8,123 bases of DNA. Origin: Candidatus Dormiibacterota bacterium. Its GTDB lineage: Bacteria; Chloroflexota; Dormibacteria; Aeolococcales; Aeolococcaceae. Each line of letters starts with the position of its first letter. Within the stretch, counting starts at the first letter, position 1. Made by a program: the position numbers and the translations under genes. Location: assembly GCA_003170875.1 (NCBI GenBank), contig PMYJ01000132.1:15911-24033 (forward strand). Reading direction: 5' to 3'. Positions 1 to 5,337 of the stretch are shown here, in pieces. Under the pieces are notes generated by a model. That model was not told where the DNA came from. It made no database searches and saw nothing but the letters and a program-made list of their open reading frames with translations.

Positions 1-104
1 AAGAGGTCGTCGTATAGCACGATTTCATGCTCCTGGTGCAGAATGGCCAAAACAACCGCCGTCAGGGCGGTCCCCACCACGGCTTTTTGTGTGAGGTGGA
101 TAAT
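1..104. promoter_or_regulatory. Leader region upstream of the PucR-type gene
   Basis: This stretch is visibly richer in A and T than the rest of the window (for example around 42-56, 84-90 and 99-107), as expected of a promoter or leader. It holds a perfect inverted repeat: ACCGCC at 55-60, five bases, GGCGGT at 66-71. A Shine-Dalgarno-like GAGGTGG lies at 93-99. The regulator's reading frame stays open through here from an ATG at 27, but its codons in this part (AAT, CAA, TTT, TTG, TGT, GAT, ACA, AAA) are unlike the G/C-ending codons after about 120, which argues against coding. No convincing -35/-10 pair was found. Confidence 0.4.
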
Positions 105-1313
105 TTGGCCATCACACCCAAACCGCGCCCCGCGGGCTTGGTCGAGTCGGCCAACCTTCCCTCCGCGGTGACCGCCCGGCTACTCGCCGACGCCGACGCC
201 ATCGCCGGCCGGATGGCCCGCCGGATCTCCTCGGAGATCGTCTTCCCCGGCCGGCTCAACACCGTCGGCTACCTCCGCTCCATCGTCTCGGCCTGCCGGG
301 ACGCCCTGCGGGTGCTGGTCCGGCGCCTCCATGACGGGCGCGGGCCCCGCCTCGGCGATCTCGACCGGCTGGCCCAGATGGGCGCCGACCAGGCCGACCT
401 CGAGGTCCCCCTCGACGTGCTCCTCTCGGCCTACCGGGTGGCCGCCAAGGTGGTCTGGGAGGAGGTCGTCGGCACCGTCGCCCGCGAGCACGAGATGCCC
501 CAGACGACCCTCATCGCCCTCGCCGCCCAGGTCATCGACTATCTCGACGAGATCTCCGCGGCCGTCGGCGCCGCCTACCTGGAGCGGCGCGAGCGCCTGC
601 TGCGGCGGCGCGACCAGGAGCGAGACCGCGTCCTCCACCGGCTCCTCGCCGGCGACGTCTCCCCCGAGCTGCGCCGCGCCGCCGCGGCCTGCGAGCTCGA
701 CTTCACCCCTCCGTACCGGGTCATCGCCTGCGTCTGGCCCGGCGACCAGGACCAGCTCGCCGAGCAGATCCTTCGACCTCTGCGCGCGCTGACGGTGTCG
801 GCCTCCGAGGACACCTGGATGCTGCTCGTCGACCCTCGCATCGATCACCTCCCGGCCTGCACGGCGGCCACCGAGACCAACCCGGGCGTCGTCTTTGGCA
901 TCGGCCCGGTGGCGGACCGGCTGAGCGACGTCGGCGACGCGTCGCACCGGGCCCAGCGCGCCCTGGACGTCGGCCAGCGGCTGGTCCCGGAACGGAGGAT
1001 CCACGACGACGCCGAGCTGGGCGTCTTCGCCGTCCTCGACACCGACCCGGAGGCGATGCGGCGTTTCGTCGCGAGCGTCCTGGGGCCCCTGACCGCCCCG
1101 GGGGTGGACCGGCACGGCGAGCTGCACGAGACCCTGGAGGCGGTGCTTTCGACCTCCGGCCTGGGCGAGGCGGCCGCCAAGCTCGGCATTCACCGCCACA
1201 CGGTGGTGTACCGCCTCCAGCGCATCCGCGAGCGCGGGCTCCCGATCGACGACCCGGCCCGACGTCACCTGCTCTGGCTGGCCCTCAGAGCGCGCCGGCT
1301 GCTGCCGGCCTGA
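105..1313 (+). CDS. PucR/CdaR-family transcriptional regulator
   Basis: This is a probable DNA-binding regulator of the PucR/CdaR type, about 402 residues from the start chosen here. The N-terminal part (residues about 20-160) is all-helical and resembles the RsbRD-like N-terminal domain often found in such regulators. A short arginine-rich stretch (about 162-175) follows. The middle (about 200-295) has the alternating pattern of a CdaR GGDEF-like domain. The C-terminus (about 340-401) is a PucR-type helix-turn-helix; the core LGIHRHTVVYRL is at about 360-371. The inducer and targets cannot be read from sequence. Start: TTG at 105 has GAGGTGG (93-99) five bases upstream, and codon use becomes typical soon after. 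An in-frame ATG at 27 would add 26 residues but has no Shine-Dalgarno at normal spacing and atypical codons; TTG 138 or GTG 168 are also possible. It is the only plus-strand gene and overlaps the convergent di-iron gene by 29 bases. The family call is firm, the start is not. Confidence 0.85.
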   Translation: MAITPKPRPAGLVESANLPSAVTARLLADADAIAGRMARRISSEIVFPGRLNTVGYLRSIVSACRDALRVLVRRLHDGRGPRLGDLDRLAQMGADQADLEVPLDVLLSAYRVAAKVVWEEVVGTVAREHEMPQTTLIALAAQVIDYLDEISAAVGAAYLERRERLLRRRDQERDRVLHRLLAGDVSPELRRAAAACELDFTPPYRVIACVWPGDQDQLAEQILRPLRALTVSASEDTWMLLVDPRIDHLPACTAATETNPGVVFGIGPVADRLSDVGDASHRAQRALDVGQRLVPERRIHDDAELGVFAVLDTDPEAMRRFVASVLGPLTAPGVDRHGELHETLEAVLSTSGLGEAAAKLGIHRHTVVYRLQRIRERGLPIDDPARRHLLWLALRARRLLPA

Positions 1314-2028
1314 GAGCGGGGAGCTCCTCCTCCGCGACCATCGTGGAGTCGGCCGCGAGCAGGCGGTACAGCCCCTGCATCCGGCGGATGTAGTGGCAAT
1401 CCTCCCGGCGCTGCGCCGCCGAGGGGCCGGCGGCCGCAGCAGCGGGCGATGCCGGATCGTCTGCGCCGCGCAGCGTCCAGAGGCCGAGGCGGAGCACACT
1501 GGGAAGCGCGGCCGGATTCCTCTTGACCGCCCGGCGCAGGTAGGTGGCGTAGGCGGCGGCGTGGCGCGCCTCACCGGCAGCGAGGATGGTGAAGATCCGG
1601 CCCAGCACCGGCTCGGGGGCGGTGGCGGCGAGGGCCGCGTAGCGCTGCGCCAGCCGCTGCTCGCGGAAGAATCTCAGGGTCAGGGCGTCGATGGCGGGCA
1701 CCTCGCCGGCGCTCACCCGAAGCCGCGGCAGCTCGCTCTCCTCCACCGCCTCACCGAGATGCTCCAGGTACTTGCGCAGCACCAGGTGGTGCTCCATCTC
1801 CTCGTAGAGCCAGACGGAGACGAAGCTGCAGAAGTCGATGTCGGTGCGGAAGTCGCCGAGGAACGTCTCGGTGGCGCTGAGGGCCGCGAGCTGGGTCAGG
1901 CAGACCTCGCGTACGTCGAGGATCCATTGACGCGAGAGCTTGGCCGGCTCTATGGCGTCGAAGTCGATGTCCCGGCTCAGATTCCAGCGCGCCCGCTCCA
2001 GGCTGACGAAGAGTTGGTCGTAGAGCAT
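1285..2028 (-). CDS. Ferritin-like di-iron protein, acyl-ACP desaturase-like
   Basis: The 247-residue helical protein carries the six ligands of a ferritin-like di-iron site. Helix one has Glu54 (ETF); the next has EExxH with Glu77 and His80 (YEEMEHH); then comes Glu123 (FFREQ); then ExxH with Glu153 and His156 (GEARH). The segment around GRIFTILAAGEARHAAAY resembles the second ExxH helix of soluble acyl-ACP desaturases, so an O2-activating oxidase or desaturase acting on a carrier-bound or lipid substrate is plausible; the substrate is unknown. Beyond about residue 187 there is an Ala/Pro-rich linker and a C-terminal tail of about 40 residues outside the core. Start: ATG at 2028 gives the family-like beginning MLYDQLF, though its ribosome site is poor. 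An in-frame TTG at 2058 would add ten residues. The gene is the last of the minus-strand series and converges on the regulator, overlapping its 3' end, so no terminator separates them. It could instead be a non-enzymatic ferritin-like protein. Confidence 0.75.
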   Translation of the reverse strand: MLYDQLFVSLERARWNLSRDIDFDAIEPAKLSRQWILDVREVCLTQLAALSATETFLGDFRTDIDFCSFVSVWLYEEMEHHLVLRKYLEHLGEAVEESELPRLRVSAGEVPAIDALTLRFFREQRLAQRYAALAATAPEPVLGRIFTILAAGEARHAAAYATYLRRAVKRNPAALPSVLRLGLWTLRGADDPASPAAAAAGPSAAQRREDCHYIRRMQGLYRLLAADSTMVAEEELPALRPAAAGAL

Positions 2029-2030
2029 GC

Positions 2031-2043
2031 CCCGATCATCGGG
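2031..2043. promoter_or_regulatory. Palindrome at the di-iron gene start
   Basis: A perfect inverted repeat, CCCGAT-c-ATCGGG, lies three bases before the ATG at 2028. A related, less perfect dyad (CGGGATGATCCCCG, 2076-2089) lies 45 bases further upstream and shares the GATCATC core in the opposite orientation. If translation begins at 2028, both are in the upstream region and could be an operator pair. If it begins at TTG 2058, the first is inside the coding sequence. Confidence 0.3.
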
Positions 2044-2058
2044 CTGCCACGCGGCCAA

Positions 2059-2166
2059 AGCATCTGCCCCGGGGGCGGGATGATCCCCGGAGATTTGTCT
2101 GGGATGGACAACATGGCCACCGCGAAGAGTCGCGACCCGCGCGCTTGGTCGGGACGGCCAGCCCGG
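2059..2166. other. Intergenic gap between the adenosyltransferase and di-iron genes
   Basis: This gap of 108 bases (138 if the di-iron gene starts at 2028) probably carries that gene's promoter, because it is longer than the other minus-strand junctions in the downstream group. It contains the palindromes CCCCGGGG (2067-2074) and GTCGCGAC (2129-2136) and the dyad at 2076-2089. No clear -35/-10 pair or U-tract terminator was seen. Confidence 0.35.
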
Positions 2167-2754
2167 TCAGGCGTCCGAGCGGCGACGCAGGATGGTGGCG
2201 CCCTGCTCCGCCTCTCGGGCGAGCATGAAGAGCAGGTCGCTCAGACGGTTGAGATACCGCAGGACCTCGGGGTTCTCCAGCAGGCCGGCCCGCTGCAGGC
2301 TCACCGCGCGGCGCTCGGCCCGCCGCACCAGGGTGCGGGCCAGGTCCATGGCGGCTGCGACCGCGGTGCCGCCGGGGACGACGAAGCCCTGTGGGAGCGG
2401 CACCCTCTCCTCCAGCCCGGCCAGCTGGGCGTCGAGCCCCTCGACCATGGCGGCCGTCACGGTGGCGAAGTGCCGCTCGAGCTGGGCCCGTTCTCCGAGC
2501 CCGGTGGCCAGCTCGGCGCCGACGGTGAAGAGGTCACGCTGGATGGCCAGCAGCCGCTCCGCACGCTCGGGGTCGCTCTCCTGGGCACGGGCGACGCCCA
2601 GCGCCGAGACCGCCTCGTCGACCGCTCCGCAGGCTTCCGCGTGGGGATCGTCCTTGGCCACGCGACCCCCGTAGAGGAGGCTCGTCTCCCCTCCGTCGCC
2701 CCTGCGGGTGGCGATGCTGGTGACGCGACGAGGCCGGCCCCGGGGCGCCGTCAC
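2167..2754 (-). CDS. pduO: PduO-type cob(I)alamin adenosyltransferase
   Basis: The product (195 residues) should transfer the adenosyl group of ATP to cob(I)alamin, or to cob(I)yrinic acid a,c-diamide, giving the coenzyme B12 form in the cytoplasm. Family signatures are present in order: the N-terminal ATP-binding motif TRRGDGG (about 16-22), KDDP (34-37) followed by the VDE region, PGGT (127-130), the arginine cluster RRAERR (144-149), and YLNRLSDLLF (167-176). Length fits the helical-bundle PduO family rather than the CobA/BtuR type. Start: GTG at 2754 forms a GTGA overlap with the trxB stop, so translation is probably coupled to trxB. A GTG at 2805 inside trxB would add a 17-residue Gly/Pro/Arg extension that does not resemble the family. 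The trxB partnership raises the question of whether TrxB, or an electron carrier it serves, helps reduce corrinoid; that is conjecture. No B12 biosynthesis gene or B12-dependent enzyme lies in the window. Confidence 0.9.
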   Translation of the reverse strand: MTAPRGRPRRVTSIATRRGDGGETSLLYGGRVAKDDPHAEACGAVDEAVSALGVARAQESDPERAERLLAIQRDLFTVGAELATGLGERAQLERHFATVTAAMVEGLDAQLAGLEERVPLPQGFVVPGGTAVAAAMDLARTLVRRAERRAVSLQRAGLLENPEVLRYLNRLSDLLFMLAREAEQGATILRRRSDA

Positions 2755-3752
2755 TGGGCTTCGGCGCTCCCCGCCCGGAGCCGCCGGGCGCGCTCCTCCA
2801 CCCACTTGGTGGCGGCGATGGTGGCGGTGGTGGCGTCGCCCACCGCGGTCGTGACCTGGCGGGTCAGCTGGCTGCGGACGTCCCCGGCGGCGAAGATGCC
2901 CGGAACGCTCGTCTCCATGGTCAGGGAGTTGGTCACGTAGTACCCGGCCGCGTCGTGATCGACGTGGGTGTCCACCAGCCCGGTGTTGGGCAGGAAGCCG
3001 ACGAAGACGAAGACGCCCCCGACGTCCAGGCTGGAGAGCTCGCCGGTGACCACGTTGCGCAGCCGGATACGGCTCACCTTGGGAGCGCCCTCGATCGCCT
3101 CGACCACCGTGTCGAAGAGGAAGTCGACCTTGGGATTCTCCCCTGCCTCCTCCACCAGGATGGGCTGGGCGCGGAACTCGCCGCGGCGGTGGATGATGGT
3201 GACCCGGCTCGCGTAGCGGGTCAGGAAGAGGCCCTCCTCCACGGCGGCATCGCCTCCGCCGACCACTGCCAGGTGGGCACCCTGGAAGAAGGCGCCGTCG
3301 CAGACGGCGCAGTAGGAGACGCCCACACCGGCCAGCTCGGCCTCTCCGGGGACGCCCAGCTTGCGGGGGTTGCCCCCGGCGGTGATGATCACGGCGGGCG
3401 CGCGCAACTCGCCCTGGTCGGTCTCCACCACCTTGATCCCATCGGGCTCGACCCGGATCCGCTCCGCCGAGGCGGCGATCATCTCGGTGCCGAACTGGGC
3501 CGCCTGCTCGGTCATGATCTGAGCCAGGTCCGGCCCCAGGATCGACCTCACGCCGGGGTAGTCCTCGATCAGCTCGGTGTTGAGCAGCTGCCCGCCCGCA
3601 CCCATCAGAGCCCCGTCGACGAGGGCACCCTTGGCCTCGAGGAGGACGGCCCGCACCTTGTTGCGGCCGGCGTAGAGGGCCGCGGTCAGGCCCGCCGGGC
3701 CACCGCCGACGATGACGATGTCGTACTCACGCTCGGCTTCGCGATCTGCCAC
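2751..3752 (-). CDS. trxB: Thioredoxin-disulfide reductase (NADPH, FAD)
   Basis: This low-molecular-weight thioredoxin reductase (333 residues, slightly longer than typical) passes electrons from NADPH through FAD and a redox-active disulfide to thioredoxin. Visible elements: the N-terminal FAD motif GGGPAG (16-21), the active-site pair Cys148-Ala-Val-Cys151-Asp, the second nucleotide-binding motif GGGDAAVEE (165-173), the NADPH-phosphate signature HRR at 188-190 with Arg194, and the C-terminal FAD motif GIFAAGDV (285-292). The HRRxxxR pattern supports NADPH use. The centre reads CAVC rather than the commoner CATC, and the stretch before GGQ (about 41-52) looks several residues longer than usual. 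Start: GTG at 3752 is preceded by a good Shine-Dalgarno, GGAGAG, seven bases away. It is first of a two-gene unit with the adenosyltransferase (GTGA overlap) and is separated from rdgB by a repeat-bearing 223-base gap. Thioredoxin itself is not in the window. Confidence 0.96.
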   Translation of the reverse strand: MADREAEREYDIVIVGGGPAGLTAALYAGRNKVRAVLLEAKGALVDGALMGAGGQLLNTELIEDYPGVRSILGPDLAQIMTEQAAQFGTEMIAASAERIRVEPDGIKVVETDQGELRAPAVIITAGGNPRKLGVPGEAELAGVGVSYCAVCDGAFFQGAHLAVVGGGDAAVEEGLFLTRYASRVTIIHRRGEFRAQPILVEEAGENPKVDFLFDTVVEAIEGAPKVSRIRLRNVVTGELSSLDVGGVFVFVGFLPNTGLVDTHVDHDAAGYYVTNSLTMETSVPGIFAAGDVRSQLTRQVTTAVGDATTATIAATKWVEERARRLRAGSAEAQ

Positions 3753-3759
3753 GGTTCAG

Positions 3760-3765
3760 CTCTCC
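3760..3765 (-). promoter_or_regulatory. Ribosome binding site of trxB
   Basis: GGAGAG on the minus strand lies seven bases before the GTG at 3752. It is one of the clearest ribosome sites in the window and supports that GTG as the trxB start. Confidence 0.7.
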
Positions 3766-3822
3766 GGATGCACGAGCGCTCTGGGCCACGGGCGTCATGC
3801 GGATATGGAAGGGATCGCTGGG

Positions 3823-3849
3823 AGCATACCCGGCTTCCCCGCGCCGCAA
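3823..3849 (-). promoter_or_regulatory. Weak candidate promoter for trxB
   Basis: On the minus strand TTGCGG (3849-3844) is followed after 15 bases by TATGCT (3828-3823), 71 bases before the trxB start. The spacer is shorter than ideal and both boxes are imperfect. The -35-like box also falls in the loop-side part of a hairpin in the neighbouring repeat, so the match may be coincidence. Confidence 0.25.
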
Positions 3850-3889
3850 GCGGCGTGGGGGCCCCTCTCCTTTCTACAGGGGCTCGCCG
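3837..3889. repeat. Tandem structured repeat, copy A
   Basis: This 53-base unit has two potential hairpins. In the first, CCCC (3837-3840) pairs with GGGG (3857-3860) and CGCCGC (3842-3847) with GCGGCG (3850-3855), with one G-T opposition (3841/3856) between the two parts. In the second, CCCCT (3862-3866) faces AGGGG (3878-3882) across an 11-base loop. The unit ends in CTCGCCG. Copy B follows two bases later and is roughly 80% identical by eye. Confidence 0.75.
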
Positions 3890-3891
3890 TG

Positions 3892-3943
3892 CCCCACGCG
3901 GCAGGCCGCGCGGGGACCCCTCTCATCTGACAGGGGCTCGCCG
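3892..3943. repeat. Tandem structured repeat, copy B
   Basis: This 52-base unit has the same architecture as copy A. In the first stem CCCC (3892-3895) pairs with GGGG (3912-3915) and CGCGGC (3897-3902) with GCCGCG (3905-3910). The second hairpin is CCCCT (3917-3921) with AGGGG (3932-3936) and a 10-base loop. Relative to copy A the inner stem differs by a C-G to G-C swap on both arms, so pairing is kept. The copy ends in the identical segment ACAGGGGCTCGCCG. Confidence 0.75.
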
Positions 3944-3974
3944 CCCCTCGCCGGCGCGGCTCAGCCGCGCTCGG
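3944..3974. repeat. Hairpin just after rdgB, possible degenerate third copy
   Basis: The segment begins with CCCC at the same phase as copies A and B and contains a perfect stem, GCGCGGC (3954-3960) with GCCGCGC (3964-3970), around a TCA loop. In the rdgB direction it begins a few bases after the stop codon and could slow or end transcription. It lacks a U tract, so it is not a classical intrinsic terminator. The rest of the repeat unit is not recognisable here. Confidence 0.45.
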
Positions 3975-3975
3975 C

Positions 3976-4587
3976 TCACCTCGCCATGGGGCGGCGGTGG
4001 TCGTCCTCCGCATTCAATTCGGCCAGCAGGGCGGCTACGGCCCGGGCCCGATGGCTGACCCTGTCCTTGGCCTCGGCGGTCGCCTCACCGAGGGTGATGC
4101 CGAGGTCGTCGCTCAGGAAGGCGGGGTCATAGCCGAAACCGCCGGACCCGCCGGGTGCGACCAGGACGCCGCTGGTCTCCCCCCGCGCGGAGAGCGCCTC
4201 CATCCCGGGTCGGGCCAGGGTGACCACGCAGACGTAGCGGGCCCGGCGGTCGTCCGGGCAGCGCCGCTCCACCTCGGCGAGGAGGCCGTGAAGGCGATCG
4301 ACGTCGGTGGCCGCCTCGCCCATCCAGCGCGCCGAGGCCGGCCCCGGCCAGCCGCCGAGCGCGGGCACCTCGATGCCCGAGTCGTCGGCGAGGGCGGGAA
4401 GCCCGGTGGCGGAGCAGACCGCCTGCGCCTTCAGAGCGGAGTTCTCGTCGTAGGTGGCGCCGGGCTCCTCCAGCTCACCCGAGAAGCCGGCACCGTCCAG
4501 GTCGACCAGCTCCCAGGGATGACCGCCGAGGAGCCGCCGCAACTCGGCGAGCTTGCCCGGGTTGCGGCTCGCCACCGCCACCCTCAC
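3976..4587 (-). CDS. rdgB: XTP/dITP diphosphatase (RdgB/HAM1 family)
   Basis: The 203-residue protein belongs to the HAM1/RdgB (Maf/HAM1 fold) family. It hydrolyses non-canonical purine triphosphates such as XTP and dITP to the monophosphate and pyrophosphate, keeping deaminated bases out of DNA and RNA. Motifs in order: the N-terminal substrate loop SRNPGK (7-12), the acidic EE at 40-41, ADDSG (67-71) with the catalytic Asp69 region followed by an Ala-Leu-Gly-Gly-Trp-Pro-Gly stretch, GGFGYDP (149-155), and the C-terminal SHRARA (178-183) for base recognition. Length is normal; the last dozen residues are a polar tail. The start is GTG at 4587, forming a GTGA overlap with the rph stop, so the two are almost certainly translated from one message. 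The rph-rdgB adjacency is common in bacteria and supports both names. Downstream lie the hairpin and tandem repeats, then trxB on the same strand. Confidence 0.96.
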   Translation of the reverse strand: MRVAVASRNPGKLAELRRLLGGHPWELVDLDGAGFSGELEEPGATYDENSALKAQAVCSATGLPALADDSGIEVPALGGWPGPASARWMGEAATDVDRLHGLLAEVERRCPDDRRARYVCVVTLARPGMEALSARGETSGVLVAPGGSGGFGYDPAFLSDDLGITLGEATAEAKDRVSHRARAVAALLAELNAEDDHRRPMAR

Positions 4588-5315
4588 CCGGTCTGCACCC
4601 CGGTCCCCAGTGCCTCCGCCTGCGCGGCGAAGAGCCGGGTCATGCCGACGTCGGCGAGGGCCAGCAGCCGGTCGAGCTCCTGGCGGCTGAAGGGCGCGCC
4701 CTCCGCGGTCCCCTGGATCTCGATGAAACGCCCGTCGTCGGCCCCCACGCAGTTGAGGTCGGTGTCGGCTGCGGAGTCCTCCAGGTAGCAGAGGTCGAGG
4801 CGCGGCTCACCACCCACGATCCCCGCCGAGACCGCCGCCACCTGGCGGCGCAGCACCTTGGACCCGATCACCCGCGCCTCCTCCAGCGCCCGGACGGCGA
4901 GGGCGAGGGCCACGTATCCGCCGGTGATCGCCGCGGTGCGGGTGCCACCGTCCGCGACGATGACGTCGCAGTCGATGAGGATCGAGCGCTCCTTGAGCGC
5001 CGCGAAGTCGACCGCAGCCCGGAGGCTGCGCCCGATGAGCCGCTGGATCTCCTGGGACCGGCCGTCGATCCGCCCCTTGCGACCGTCTCGCTCGGTCCGG
5101 GTCTGGGTGCTGCGCGGCAGCATCGCGTACTCGGCGGTCACCCATCCCAGCCCGCTGCCCTTGCGGAAAGGGGGGACCCGCTCCTCGACGGTGGCGGAGC
5201 AGAGCACCTTGGTCAGCCCCGTCGAGATCATGCAGCTCCCCTCGGGGTAGGGCAGGACGCCCACTTCGATCAGGGTGGGGCGAAGCTCGTCGGAGGCGCG
5301 GCCGTCAGGGCGCAT
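4584..5315 (-). CDS. rph: Ribonuclease PH
   Basis: RNase PH trims nucleotides from tRNA precursor 3' ends by phosphorolysis, using inorganic phosphate and releasing nucleoside diphosphates; the family forms a hexameric ring. The protein is 243 residues, the usual length. It starts with the characteristic MRPDGRASDELRP. Arg68, Arg73 and Arg76 match the tRNA-binding arginines, Arg86 and GGTRTAAI (123-130) match the phosphate site, and Asp180 and Asp186 in the DLCYLED...DxN region match the metal-binding aspartates. The C-terminal IQGTAEG and FSRQEL segments are also typical. Start: ATG at 5315 gives the canonical N-terminus. The frame stays open upstream to 5432, but that part lies inside tatC and is Ser/Arg-rich shadow sequence. 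No strong Shine-Dalgarno precedes the ATG; the gene begins 22 bases after the tatC stop and is probably co-transcribed with it. It overlaps rdgB by four bases. Confidence 0.97.
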   Translation of the reverse strand: MRPDGRASDELRPTLIEVGVLPYPEGSCMISTGLTKVLCSATVEERVPPFRKGSGLGWVTAEYAMLPRSTQTRTERDGRKGRIDGRSQEIQRLIGRSLRAAVDFAALKERSILIDCDVIVADGGTRTAAITGGYVALALAVRALEEARVIGSKVLRRQVAAVSAGIVGGEPRLDLCYLEDSAADTDLNCVGADDGRFIEIQGTAEGAPFSRQELDRLLALADVGMTRLFAAQAEALGTGVQTG

Positions 5316-5337
5316 GGCCGGGGCAGTGTACGGAACT

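Noticed and set aside
1..110. Possible start of a divergent minus-strand gene running off the left edge (ATG at 28, or a hydrophobic frame from about 110)
   Set aside because: The ATG at 28 has AGGAG only one base away, too close to act as a ribosome site. The hydrophobic frame has no clear start, mixed codon use and no recognised family. Sequence beyond the left edge would decide.
180..1574. A 464-codon open frame on the minus strand across the regulator
   Set aside because: It lies wholly antisense to the well-supported PucR-type gene and the end of the di-iron gene, has no recognisable motif, and has the Arg/Gly/Pro-rich composition expected of an antisense frame in GC-rich coding DNA.
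1393..2940. A 515-codon open frame on the plus strand
   Set aside because: It runs antisense through three genes with clear family motifs and has low-complexity Gly/Ala/His/Gln-rich content; it is a GC-driven shadow.
3844..3974. CRISPR-like array
   Set aside because: Only two units, imperfect, directly tandem without unique spacers, and each with internal hairpins; no cas gene nearby.
2955..4058. A 367-codon plus-strand frame opposite trxB and the repeat region
   Set aside because: It is antisense to trxB. Its C-terminal part simply translates the tandem hairpin repeats, giving repeated RGSP-like peptides.
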